A DNA stretch of 64,000 nt from Pomphorhynchus laevis (lineage: Eukaryota; Acanthocephala; Palaeacanthocephala; Echinorhynchida; Pomphorhynchidae): the NCBI GenBank assembly GCA_012934845.2, contig WNNJ02000842.1, positions 1 to 64,000 on the forward strand. Reading direction: 5' to 3'. Under the pieces are notes generated by a model. The model was given only the letters and a program-made list of their open reading frames with translations, had not been told where the DNA came from and made no database searches. The translations under genes and the position numbers were made by a program. How positions within the stretch are numbered: the first letter of the stretch is position 1; the number at the start of each line of letters is the position of its first letter. This document shows positions 54,866-64,000 of the stretch, one piece after another.

Positions 54866-55078
54866 AACCACTGGTTAGGGTGTCGGGTCATGGGAGCAGT
54901 GCACGAACCAAACTACTCCATACATCGCGATCCTAGGCGACATACCAGAGTTCTCTTTCAGATAGCCCAAGGCGGTCTTCGTCCAGTTTTGAGATTTGAT
55001 CTCTACACCGGTATCGATGTCAAACTTTAGGTCTCTACCCTGCTCAGTGGTGAGTGAGTTGACCATTGCTCTTCGCAT
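54866..55078 (-). mobile_element. RTE-like LINE, 3' end, inverted
   Basis: Reverse complement of 56235-56390: RLGLSERELW followed by the CTCCCATGACCCGACAC tail. Head-to-head with the next copy. Confidence 0.7.
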
Positions 55079-55125
55079 TTGATTTATATTTTGTAAATTT
55101 GTTGATTGTCATTTGCATTGTCTTT

Positions 55126-55335
55126 GTTTGTTCGGCTATCTATCGTTCCCGATATCCTTGGATGATCCAACATAGCTACTGTAAGGAAACAGGTCTCCGA
55201 GACTATCTTCCGCCTTGTCGTCCATTGTCCAATCTGCCGTTGGAGTTATCGGAGTGATTTTGTTTGTTCGGCTATCTCCCGTTCCCGATATCTTTTGATG
55301 ATCCAACATCGCTACTGTAAGGAAAGAGGCCTCCG
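55126..55335. repeat. Tandem duplication, unit about 135 bp
   Basis: TTTGTTCGGCTATCT through GCTACTGTAAGGAAA occurs at 55126 and 55261; probably an internal duplication in the 5' part of the RTE-like fragment. Confidence 0.75.
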
Positions 55336-55339
55336 TAAC

Positions 55340-56400
55340 TTAGCTTCGAAGATGTTCTGGAGGACGATCCTCAAACTGTTTATGACACAAGAGGATATAT
55401 GCTGACTGACATTGAAGAAATTCTTCGTTGTTGAAAAGATCATTTTAGAAGTCTTCTTAATCCAATGAATATACCTTCTCTTGTAGAAGTAGCAAAGTAT
55501 GAGTTGTGTTAATGTTCTAGGTAGGAAGTCTGAACCATTTTCAGTAGGCGTTAGGCTTCGTCAGGGTTGTCCTTTGTCTTCACTTTTATTCCTTGTTTAC
55601 ATGGACAAAATTTCAAGACGGCTGCTCTGACGGATGTCGGTATTCAGTTCGGTTCCATCATGATACCATCTCTGCTTTTTGCAGATGACGTTGTCTTGTT
55701 GGTTTCTTGTCTTGAGGACTTACAATACCTACTAGTTTGATTCACGATAGAATTCCAAGCGGCAGGGATGTTAGTTAGTACCTCCAAGACTGTCTCTATG
55801 TGTTCATCTCGAATTCAGGTGCCAATGTCAATCCGGATTGGGGAAAAGGTTCTTCCTGATGTGGAAGATTTTAAGTATCATGGGGTATTGTTCTCGAGGG
55901 ACGGCAGGAACATCAAGGAGATTGATAAGCTGATTTGTGCAGCTAACGCAGCAATGCGTTTTTTGTACAGGTCTGCCGTGGTGAAGCGGGAGTTGAGTTT
56001 TCGGGCCAAGCTACCAAAATGAGATTCCTTCGAGGTGTGTCCGGTCTTAGCCTTAGAGATAATGCTAGAAATTCGGTTATCCGGGTATAGACTCGGAGTA
56101 AAGTCGTTGCTTCTCCACATCAAAGAAAGTCAGCTGATATGGCTAAGACACGTGCTGAGAATGTCTAGGTATCGCCTTCCTCAGAGGGTTTTCCAGACCC
56201 TACTCTCTGGAAAGAGACCACGAGGTAGATCTCTATACCAGTGGAGAGATCAAATCTCAAAACTGACTGAAGACCGCCTTGGGCTATCTGAAAGAGAACT
56301 TTGGTCTGTCGCTTAGGATCACGATGTCTAGAGTAGTTTGGTTCGTGCACTGCCTCCACGATCCTACACCCGAACCAGTGGTTGACATGAAAAATCTTGT
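55340..56400 (+). pseudogene. RTE-like LINE reverse transcriptase, 5'-truncated and frameshifted
   Basis: VGLRQGCPLSSLLFLVYMD (about 55550), LLFADDVVLL (about 55673, the ADD box), AAGMLVSTSKT, VEDFKYHGVLFSRDG (about 55860), VKRELSFRAKL, then in another frame GVKSLLLHIKESQLIWLRHV and RPRGRSLYQWRDQI (56035-56316). The last block is the characteristic C-terminus of RTE/Rex3-like LINEs. At least three frame changes or stops; the section normally reading PTLTYG...ERTR is missing between 56020 and 56035. Confidence 0.8.
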
Positions 56401-56404
56401 ATAT

Positions 56405-57585
56405 TATTTGTTTTTTCTTGCCAAGAAATTGTTGTTGACAAGAAAAAACATATAACATTTGTTTTTTAACGTTTTTTATGTTTTAAAAATATACGTTTTT
56501 TGTACGTTTTTTATGTTTTGAATAGCCCAAGTAGGATATCCGGTATAAATTAGAACATCCGTTTACTTATTTAAATAACTGCAAGAAAATTTTTCTTGAC
56601 TTTTAAGAAAAGTAACGAAGCCGCTGAAATCTTCCACTTTGCAGAAATGTTGCTTTTCTAGCCTACAAAATAAATATCAAGATAATTTTTCATAAATATT
56701 TCTTCATAAATATTTCTTTACAAATATTGATAAAGAAATATCAGGATATTTATGAAGTTCTCTAAAACACCAATTTTTTTGGTTGTGCAAGATTTCTGTA
56801 TGTGCACCTCGATGAAGGATAACTGAAAGTATTTCTCTTTTATTAAATTCCATTAAATGCATTTATGGACGTTATTTAATTTATCTAATAGGAAATACGA
56901 GTCAAACGATTTTTAGAATAAACGCATTATCTACATTAGGTCCATTGATTGTATTATGACCCATTGAAAGTATTTATCGACTTTATTTAATTTATCTAAT
57001 ATACAATCAGAGTCAAAAGTTTTTTAGAATAAACTAATCATCTACATTACTAAACATGGTATGAATTCCATCAATATCTTTAAAATACTTAGATTTTCGT
57101 TGCATTATATATAGCTCAGCTAGTACTGACTGGTTTAAGAGAATTACCCATCGACAAAACATCAGCTTGCTCTCACATTTCATTTTCAAACAGAAAGTTA
57201 ATGTTTGCGGGGCATGTATCAGTAATAAACACAATCATCATATGTTAAATATTTTCCAAGTTTAGTATCACTAGGTAACTAAGATGTTAACATAATAGCC
57301 TATAACAATGGAATGTTTGTAAAAGGTGATAAAAAATCAGTCGACATCATTATTATATCAGTAAAATCAATATTCTTTAACCGTCTTGTGAACCACATGT
57401 ATCCTTTACAGAAGAAAATTGCTTAATTTATCATTTACTGCATTAATTATGTACTTACCACATATGAATGAGCATTATATGTTACTATGATGGATCAGGC
57501 AAAATGAACAGGGTCCTGTAATTTTAATAGTATATTGATATGCTTGGGAATTTTGAAAATAAACTTATTTAACATGGAATTACTT
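56405..57585. other. No gene recognised
   Basis: Short internal repetition (ACGTTTTTTATGTTTT twice, 56470-56520; TTTATTTAATTTATCTAATA twice near 56872 and 56981). No coding signal. Confidence 0.4.
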
Positions 57586-57589
57586 ATTT

Positions 57590-57912
57590 TTCTTCGGTTC
57601 GTAATTTTCTGATAAAAATTTTATATTTAGATTGTCGTTTTAATGTAGGGTCACCATTGAATTTTCTAAATTTATCGATCAAGATAGTTTCCTCATTTAA
57701 CATTAGAGTTTTATTCAAAACAACCTATCAGCACTCTTAGCAGGCATGAAAACAACAATAATATCTTTATTATCAATATATTTCTTAACTTTATATATTA
57801 AAGTAACCAGTATATCATATTCTTTTGTACATCTGAAAATTGATTTATAATTCAATCTCACTAAACTAACAGAATCTGATATTTCGAACTTTCGAGATGT
57901 CACATTCAAAAG
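57590..57912 (-). pseudogene. Probable Penelope-like element, N-terminal fragment, broken
   Basis: Peptide islands on the - strand (NKDIIVVFMPAKSADRLF, then MLNEETILIDKFRKFNGDPT) resemble the DKS...ML...Y...DPT stretch at the N-terminal edge of PLE RTs. Weak and degraded. Confidence 0.35.
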
Positions 57913-57914
57913 TT

Positions 57915-58620
57915 TTAATTGTGAAACAGGTTTTTTTTATTCAAATGAAATGAAGTTCTGGCAAAAAATCAAGTCATAAATCAAGTACAAATGACTGATT
58001 GTCAGTAAATAATATCTGTCCGATTATGCGCTAAATTGTTAATTTTGATAGAATTATACTGTTCTTGATATGTATGAACTTATGTTGATATGCAAGATGT
58101 TACCTCATTTATGTTGATCTCGTTTGAATATATCAGTGCTAATGTTATATTTATTAATGTATAATTTACAGAATTTAAAAGAGTGACAATTACTTATATT
58201 ACATTCATTTTCTCTACATATTTTCTTGATTAAAGTTAACAAGAAAAAACAAATGATCATGGAAAAAATACGAGACAAACGAAAATAAAATTTTATACTT
58301 ATATTGAGTAAATGAATAAATACGAACGTTCAAATGAAATAACAAAATTTAAAAGAAAAACTTACCTGCAACCACATATAATATCATCAATTCCCTTTAT
58401 TCCCGCATTTAAATTCTGTGTAACAAAGAACCTTCCGATGACGTTTGCAAGTAATCTAAACCTTTCTTGAGATGATACAACTCTTCAATAATTTTATTGT
58501 AACATATTCGAACATTTTACAACACTGATACTTGCATATGTATACTGCAGCCGAATTGCAGCTGCAATAATTTTGCCGAAGAAAGTATCCTTATTGATAT
58601 CGAATAAAGACATAAAAACA
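57915..58620. other. No gene recognised
   Basis: AT-rich DNA leading into the satellite block. Confidence 0.4.
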
Positions 58621-58624
58621 ATGT

Positions 58625-61085
58625 GTTGTTTCCGTGTTATCGTCTCCATATTATTGCCTCTCTATTATTGTCGTCATATTATTGTCCCCTTATTATTGTC
58701 TCTATATTATTGTATGCATAATATTGCCTGCATATTATGTCTCCATAATATTTTCTACATATTATTATCTTCATACAATTGCTTCCTAATTAATGTCTCA
58801 GAATAATTATCTCCATCTTATTGCTTATATGTTAATGTCTTCATTTTGTTTTCTGCAAATTTTTGTATCCCTATTATTGTTCCCAAACAAATAAAATGTA
58901 TCTATACCATTGTCGTCATATTATTGTTTCAATATAAATGTCTCCATATTATTTTCTCCATATTATTGCATCAATATTAGTTTTCCAAATTATTGTCTCA
59001 TTATTATTTTAATATTAATGTCACGATATTATTGTCTCCATTTTGGTTTCCATGTTATTGTCTATATCATATTGTTTCCATAATATTGTATCCTTATTAT
59101 TGTCTTCATATTATTTCCATATTATTGCCTCCGTATTAATGTCTCCATATTATTGTCTTCATTTTATTTCTTCCATATAAATGTCTCCATATCATTTTTT
59201 CATATTATTATAGCAATATTCATATAATTGTTTCCATATAAAAGTCTCCATATTATTGTCTCCATATTTTGCCCAATATTATTCTCATCAAATTATTGTA
59301 TCATTATTATTTAAATATTAATGTCTCGATATTATTGTCTCAATTTTAACTTCCATATTGTTGTCTCTATCTTATAGTTTCTATATTATTGTCTCCTTAT
59401 TATTGTCTCCATTTTAGTTTCCATATTATTGTCTATCTTATTGTTTCTATATTATCGTTTCCGTATTATTGTCTGCGTATTATTGTATCCATATTATTGT
59501 TTCCCACAAATGTGTCCATATTATCGTCTCCAAATTATTGTCTTCATATTACTGTTTCCATATTAGTCTCCACATTATTGTCTCATTATTGTTTACATAT
59601 TATTTTCTCCATGTTATTGACACAATATTATTGCTTCCATTTAAATATATCTATATTATTTTCTCCATATTATTGTTATATATAATTGTTTCATTTTAAT
59701 TATTTTCTCCTTATTGTTGTTTCCTAATTATTGTAGCCATATTCTGTAACCACGATATGAATTTGCAATTTTTTTGCAACCATGCTCTGCACTGCTGCAT
59801 ATATCTTTATGCCAGCATTTATCATCAAAATCTTTGTCTTATATCTACTCATTATGACATTAGTTTTTGTTTGTTTATTGCATTGTAAGACATTGTAAGC
59901 CGCATAGCGAGGAGGCGTAAAAGGCCTTTTTGTTAATAAAACACCAGATTATTGTAGACGTATTATGTTCTCCATTTTATTGCCTCAATATTAATGTTTT
60001 CATATTATTGACTCATTATTATTTTCATATTAATGTCTCGATATTATTGTCTCCATTTTAGTTTCCATATTATTGTATCTATATAATTGTTTCTGTATTA
60101 TTTCCTCCTTATTATTGTCTTCATAATATTATCTCCATATTATTGTCTCCGCAAAATGTCTCCATATTATTGTCTTCATTTTATTGCGTCCGTATAAATG
60201 TCTACATGTTATTTTTCTATATTATTATCTCCATATTATTGTCTTCATATGATTGTTTCCATATAAATGTCTCCATATTATGTTCTCCATATTTTGCCTC
60301 AATATTATTGTTACCAAATTATTGTCTCATTATTATTATTTCCATATTAATGTATCTATTTAAGTTTCTATATTATTGTCTCTATAATATTGTTTTTATA
60401 TTAATGCCTCTTTATTATTGTTTTCATTTTAATTTCCATATTATTGACTCTATCTTATTGTCTCTTTATTATTGTCTTCATATTATTGTATCCATATTAT
60501 TTTTCCCCACAAATGTCTCCACATTATCGTCTCCAAAATATTGTCTTCATATTACTGTTTCCATATTAGTCTCCACATTATTGTATCCTTATTATTGTTT
60601 GTATATTATTTTTTCCATATTATTGTTTGTATATTATTTTTTCCATACTATTGTCTTCATATTATTGTTTCCATAAAAATATATCTATATTATTTTCTCG
60701 ATATTATTGTTACATATAATTGCTTCATTTCAATTATTTTCATATTATTGTCTCCTTATTATCGCTTCCATATTATTGTAGCCATATTATGTTTTTCGTA
60801 TTATTTTCTCCTTCTTATTGTTTCTATATTATCGTTTTTCGTATTATTGTCTCCAAATAATTGTATCCATATTATCGTTTCCACACAAACGTCTCCATAT
60901 TATCGTCTCTAATTTATTGTCATCATATTAATGTTTCTATATTAGTCTCCACATTATTGTCTCATTATTGTTTCCATATTATTTTCACCCTTATTATTGC
61001 CACAATATTATTGTCTCCATATAAATATATCTATATTATTTTTTCCATATTATTGTTACATATAATTGTTTCATTTCAATTATTT
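58625..61085. repeat. 2.4-kb satellite, 14-bp unit
   Basis: Tandem variants of TATTATTGTCTCCA on the + strand, heavily mutated, with insertions and deletions. The unit has no stop in any + frame and 14 is not a multiple of 3, so all + frames read a 14-residue superperiod; the long + frames here are artefacts of this. The strand is rich in C+T and poor in G. Confidence 0.85.
59745..59943 (+). mobile_element. Retroelement 3' end inserted in the satellite
   Basis: About 200 bp of non-satellite DNA ending GCCGCATAGCGAGGAGGC, then AATAAAACACC. The hairpin-plus-AATAAA ending is like a LINE 3' UTR; the family is not determined. Confidence 0.45.
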
Positions 61086-61214
61086 TAAATTCAGATTGAA
61101 ATTCTTAGCTGCTAACTATCAACTACTTGCAATAAAATAACATACATTGAGATCTAAAGTGAATACAACAACCGCGACACAAACGACAATTGGCACAAAC
61201 GACAACCGCGACAG

Positions 61215-61754
61215 ATGGAGCAAACCAATGCAAGCAAAACTATTTCAAGAACATCCAACCGAGTAATGTCTACTTCTTCACGTTGCTGTTCCTGTAACAG
61301 TAAAAACTCAATATGTCGAAGTTGCATCTGTGCTAAAGCTGGTCGTACTTGCGTGGACTGTTATGCTCAAAACTGTGAAAACGGTAATTCTAAAGAAATA
61401 AACCGATCACGATCTGTAGAAAGCCATCTACCTCTAAATAGTGAAAATTCCACATTACTCTACAACGACATCTCAACAACTCGTCTTGGAGATTCTGTGT
61501 TGCAATTCAATCCTTCTCTTGCTGCTAGCGCTATACAGATTCCAAACTGTGTATTACCATCCTTGTCACCTATTATCACACAAGGGGAGTTTGTTTCACT
61601 AGATTTAAAGTGTACCGCGTTGGATTGTCCGATATATTCTTCCGTAAAAGTGCCACGCCAAGTTTTCAGGGAATTTTTCACACGAGATTTTCTGTGTGGG
61701 TTATGTTCCGCTAAGTTATTATCCGACTTAAAAGAGTCGGATAATAAGCACTAA
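61215..61754 (+). CDS. LINE ORF1 with CXC motif and second zinc site
   Basis: 179 codons, intact. The N-terminal region is Ser/Thr-rich, then a CXC block (61287-61380) with the spacing CxC, x6, CxxCxC, x5, CxxC, x4, CxN, the same as in the RLE LINE at 7.55 kb. Near the C-terminus KCTALDC and CGLC form a second CxxxxC...CxxC pair that could bind zinc. It ends with TAA five bases before the ATG of the next frame. ORF1 proteins usually bind the element's RNA or DNA; that role is inferred here. Confidence 0.7.
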   Translation: MEQTNASKTISRTSNRVMSTSSRCCSCNSKNSICRSCICAKAGRTCVDCYAQNCENGNSKEINRSRSVESHLPLNSENSTLLYNDISTTRLGDSVLQFNPSLAASAIQIPNCVLPSLSPIITQGEFVSLDLKCTALDCPIYSSVKVPRQVFREFFTRDFLCGLCSAKLLSDLKESDNKH

Positions 61755-61759
61755 AATTA

Positions 61760-64000
61760 ATGAAAGCACTAAAATTACTCAGGAAACAATTACACGAAAG
61801 ACGTTTGGCGAATCCTTCGCATAAATTTATAATTCGCAATAACCGAGTTATTCGTTTGCAAAAAAATCATTTAATCTCCTCCGAAATTCAAGCAAATATA
61901 TCACCACCCTCCATATGACATCATGATAAATCGCAAACAACAACGAGGCGAAAATTGTCTGATTCTCCCTCCTCTTCCTTGGGTTGTTTCGCGCCATTTA
62001 ACTCAAAATCATCCTCCCCAAATTCTCCTTCTAAATACTCACTTAACATCAGTCTCATCAACATTCGTTTCTTACTCCATAAACTTGAACTTGCTCTCGA
62101 AGTCTTCCAAAATAACTCACTTTCACTTCTCTGCCTAACCGAATCTTGGCATTCCACAAACGACATATCCATTCGAAGACTCGTATCGCTTAACCTGAAC
62201 GTTGCTGAACGTGCTCGACATGGTGATCCGGGAAGAATCAACCATGATGGTCTACTTTCCTTTTCTTTGCCCGCTATATCGTTACATGTTCTAAACTTTC
62301 CAGTTGCCCCTACGTCATTCGAGCTGATGTGCTTTAACGCTATACACTTCAGTAGACGAATTTGTTTCGCCCTTATCTATCGACCAGGCTCATCTGCACC
62401 ATGTCTTACATTCTTTGACGAACTTTTTGATATGCTCTCTAACCTAAGCATTACATCATCTCCCGTCATTATTCTTGGTGACCTCAACATTCGACTTGAC
62501 AGACCATCATGCGCTCACTCGTCACACCTACTCAAGACATTATCAGACTTTGGCTTCAGATATATCCCTACTGAATCCACTCATATCCAAGGTGGCACCA
62601 TTGATTACATCTTTGTTCAATCATCGTCTACTTGCAGCACCGTTTCTGTGAAAGATGTGGGCCTATTCGACTATTACCTTCTCACCATTAACATTAAAAC
62701 CAATGATCCTTCACACCCTACTCATCCCCATATATATCGTCCATGAAAACAACTTGATCTAAATAACTTGCGTATAAACCTTCTCTCGTCCCCACTCCTA
62801 ATTTTTGCCGCCTTTACTAACACTTCACTTGACGACTTAACCAACATGTACAGCACTGAACTTATTGGCATACTCGATATGATTTTGCCGTTCAAACAAT
62901 GTACGCCTCGCCGTCAGTCAGGAGCGCCCTGGTTCAATAGCGATTGCCGATGAGCCAAGCGCTCCTTACGACACCTTCACCGAATGCACTCAAGATTCCG
63001 TCGTCGTAATATCACCGAGCTATTAAACTCATCTTACTCAGAATACCTCGATTTTCGACGCAAATATTGATATCTTTTGAACTCAAAATGCTCCTCATAC
63101 TGGCAAAGCAAAACATCTTTGCGTGACAATCATCAATACCCGTGGAAATCCATTAATAACCTTTTAGGTCGAAACAAATCCGTTACGTCTATCTCTATCT
63201 CTTCCAACAAATTCGCATCTCATTTGCAACGCAAAATAGCTCGAACTTTGACCTCAATCCACGTACCATTATCTTCTAGTTTCTCCTACCTTGCCCCATA
63301 TCATACTGAACTGTTTCACTTTTCACTTTTATCTATAGAAAGCGTAACTGATGCCTAGCACGATGACCCAATTCAACCTCTTCTCTCGATCCTGTTCCAA
63401 CATACATTCTAAAGTTACTAAGTGACACCATCAGCCCTTATCTCACAAGTGTCTTCAACATGTCTATCCATTTATCACACTACCCTTCGTCGTTCAAACA
63501 TGCCATAGTTCGCCCATTATTAAAGAAGCATCATCTTGATCCAAGTTCCGCCTCCTCCTATAGACCAATATCAACCCTTCCGACCATCTCAAAACTTTTC
63601 GAGCATCTTATCCTCAGACAGGTAAGCAACTACATATCATCAAATTCTATGTTTCCACCTTTTCAATCAGCATATCGACCACAACATTCTACTATGACCG
63701 CATGCACAAAACTCTCCAATGATCTACTTCTTGCTCTTGACAAACATCTAGTAAGCCTTGTAATTTCACTTGATTTATCCTCCGCCTTTGATGTAGTTGA
63801 TCACACTATACTTCTCTTATGTCTCAGACAACGTTACTGCTTCTCCTCTCATGTCATTTCTTGGTTCAAATCCTACCTCTCAAATCGCTCTTATCACGTA
63901 GTCTCCAACTCCAACTCTTCTGCGCCGGTTCCTCTCAGCTGCGGTGTACCACAAGGATCCGTTCTAGGGCCGCTTCTTTTCACCCTTCTTCTTGGTGATT
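61760..64000 (+). pseudogene. LINE ORF2 (AP endonuclease and RT), decayed, 3' cut by window end
   Basis: Frame 2 from ATG 61760, with stops at 61916 (TGA), 62744 (TGA), 62951 (TGA), 63068 (TGA) and 63356 (TAG), then a shift of frame before 63430. AP-endonuclease motifs: LNISLINIRFL (about 62044), LCLTESWH (about 62131), ALIYRPGS and ILGDLNIRLD (about 62470), TIDYIF (62600). RT: HAIVRPLLKKHHLDPSSA (about 63500), SYRPISTLPTISKLFE, QSAYRPQHST, ISLDLSSAFDVVDH (motif A, about 63770) and GVPQGSVLGPLLF (about 63943). L2/CR1 clade by motif style. Several TGA codons sit in arginine-rich context. Confidence 0.8.

Larger units (their letters stand above)
61131..64000 (+). mobile_element. 5' part of an L2/CR1-type LINE, runs off the window
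   Basis: A short 5' leader with ACAACCGCGACA repeats, ORF1 (61215-61754) and ORF2 from 61760. The less AT-rich, C-rich coding strand contrasts sharply with the satellite before it. The leader's first bases (61091-61130) resemble the centre of the 26.7-kb palindrome. Confidence 0.8.

Noticed and set aside
59389-61088. Several + strand open frames of 75-180 codons
   Set aside because: They are translations of the 14-bp satellite (YYCLHIIVSILLSP-type superperiod), present in all three frames.

Overview
This window is a stretch of AT-rich nuclear DNA from an animal, probably an invertebrate. The evidence is eukaryotic split genes with GT-AG introns of 2 to 6 kb, several metazoan LINE lineages, Penelope-like elements (PLEs), hammerhead-ribozyme sequences of the kind PLE repeats carry, and a tRNA-derived SINE. 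Cnidarians, molluscs and flatworms all fit; I cannot decide between them. Nothing bacterial, organellar or viral was seen.

Layout. 1-11.8 kb is a pile of non-LTR retrotransposons, nearly all on the + strand. Copies of a LINE with a restriction-like endonuclease (RLE, R2-like architecture) alternate with a second LINE type, and four junctions carry the same word, ATTATTATAC. A CR1/Jockey-type LINE (-) and the 3' end of an L2/CR1-type LINE (+) follow to 14.07 kb, then an 18-bp minisatellite. From 14.4 to 58.6 kb the DNA is gene-poor. It holds two split host genes: a 3-exon gene on the - strand (exons at 23.9, 19.1 and 16.4 kb) for a secreted or membrane-anchored NTR-like protein, and a + strand gene (exons at 36.4, 40.5 and 46.8 kb) for a secreted cysteine-rich protein with two VWC-like half-domains. 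All introns found in both genes are phase 1. Around them lie many fragments of at least two PLE types, dispersed PLE 3' tails, palindromic repeats carrying hammerhead-derived hairpins (one, at 37.04 kb, with a complete core), a SINE with target duplications, RTE-type LINE pieces (54.9-56.4 kb) and two more RLE-LINE ends (52.3 and 53.9 kb). From 58.6 to 61.1 kb runs a 14-bp satellite. From 61.1 kb to the end is the 5' part of a decayed APE-type LINE with a separate ORF1.

How the parts relate. The RLE LINEs share a hairpin in their 3' UTRs and apparently a preference for short ATT-rich targets. The near-complete RLE copy at 7.3 kb and ORF1 of the APE-type LINE at 61.2 kb share an N-terminal CXC cysteine motif although their enzymes belong to different LINE classes. 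Several stop codons in the decayed LINEs are TGA, and some sit where a sister copy or context suggests arginine CGA, which would fit CpG decay. The PLEs supply most of the inverted repeats and hammerhead remnants. Boundaries of mobile fragments are approximate; exon boundaries rest on splice consensus and matching phase.
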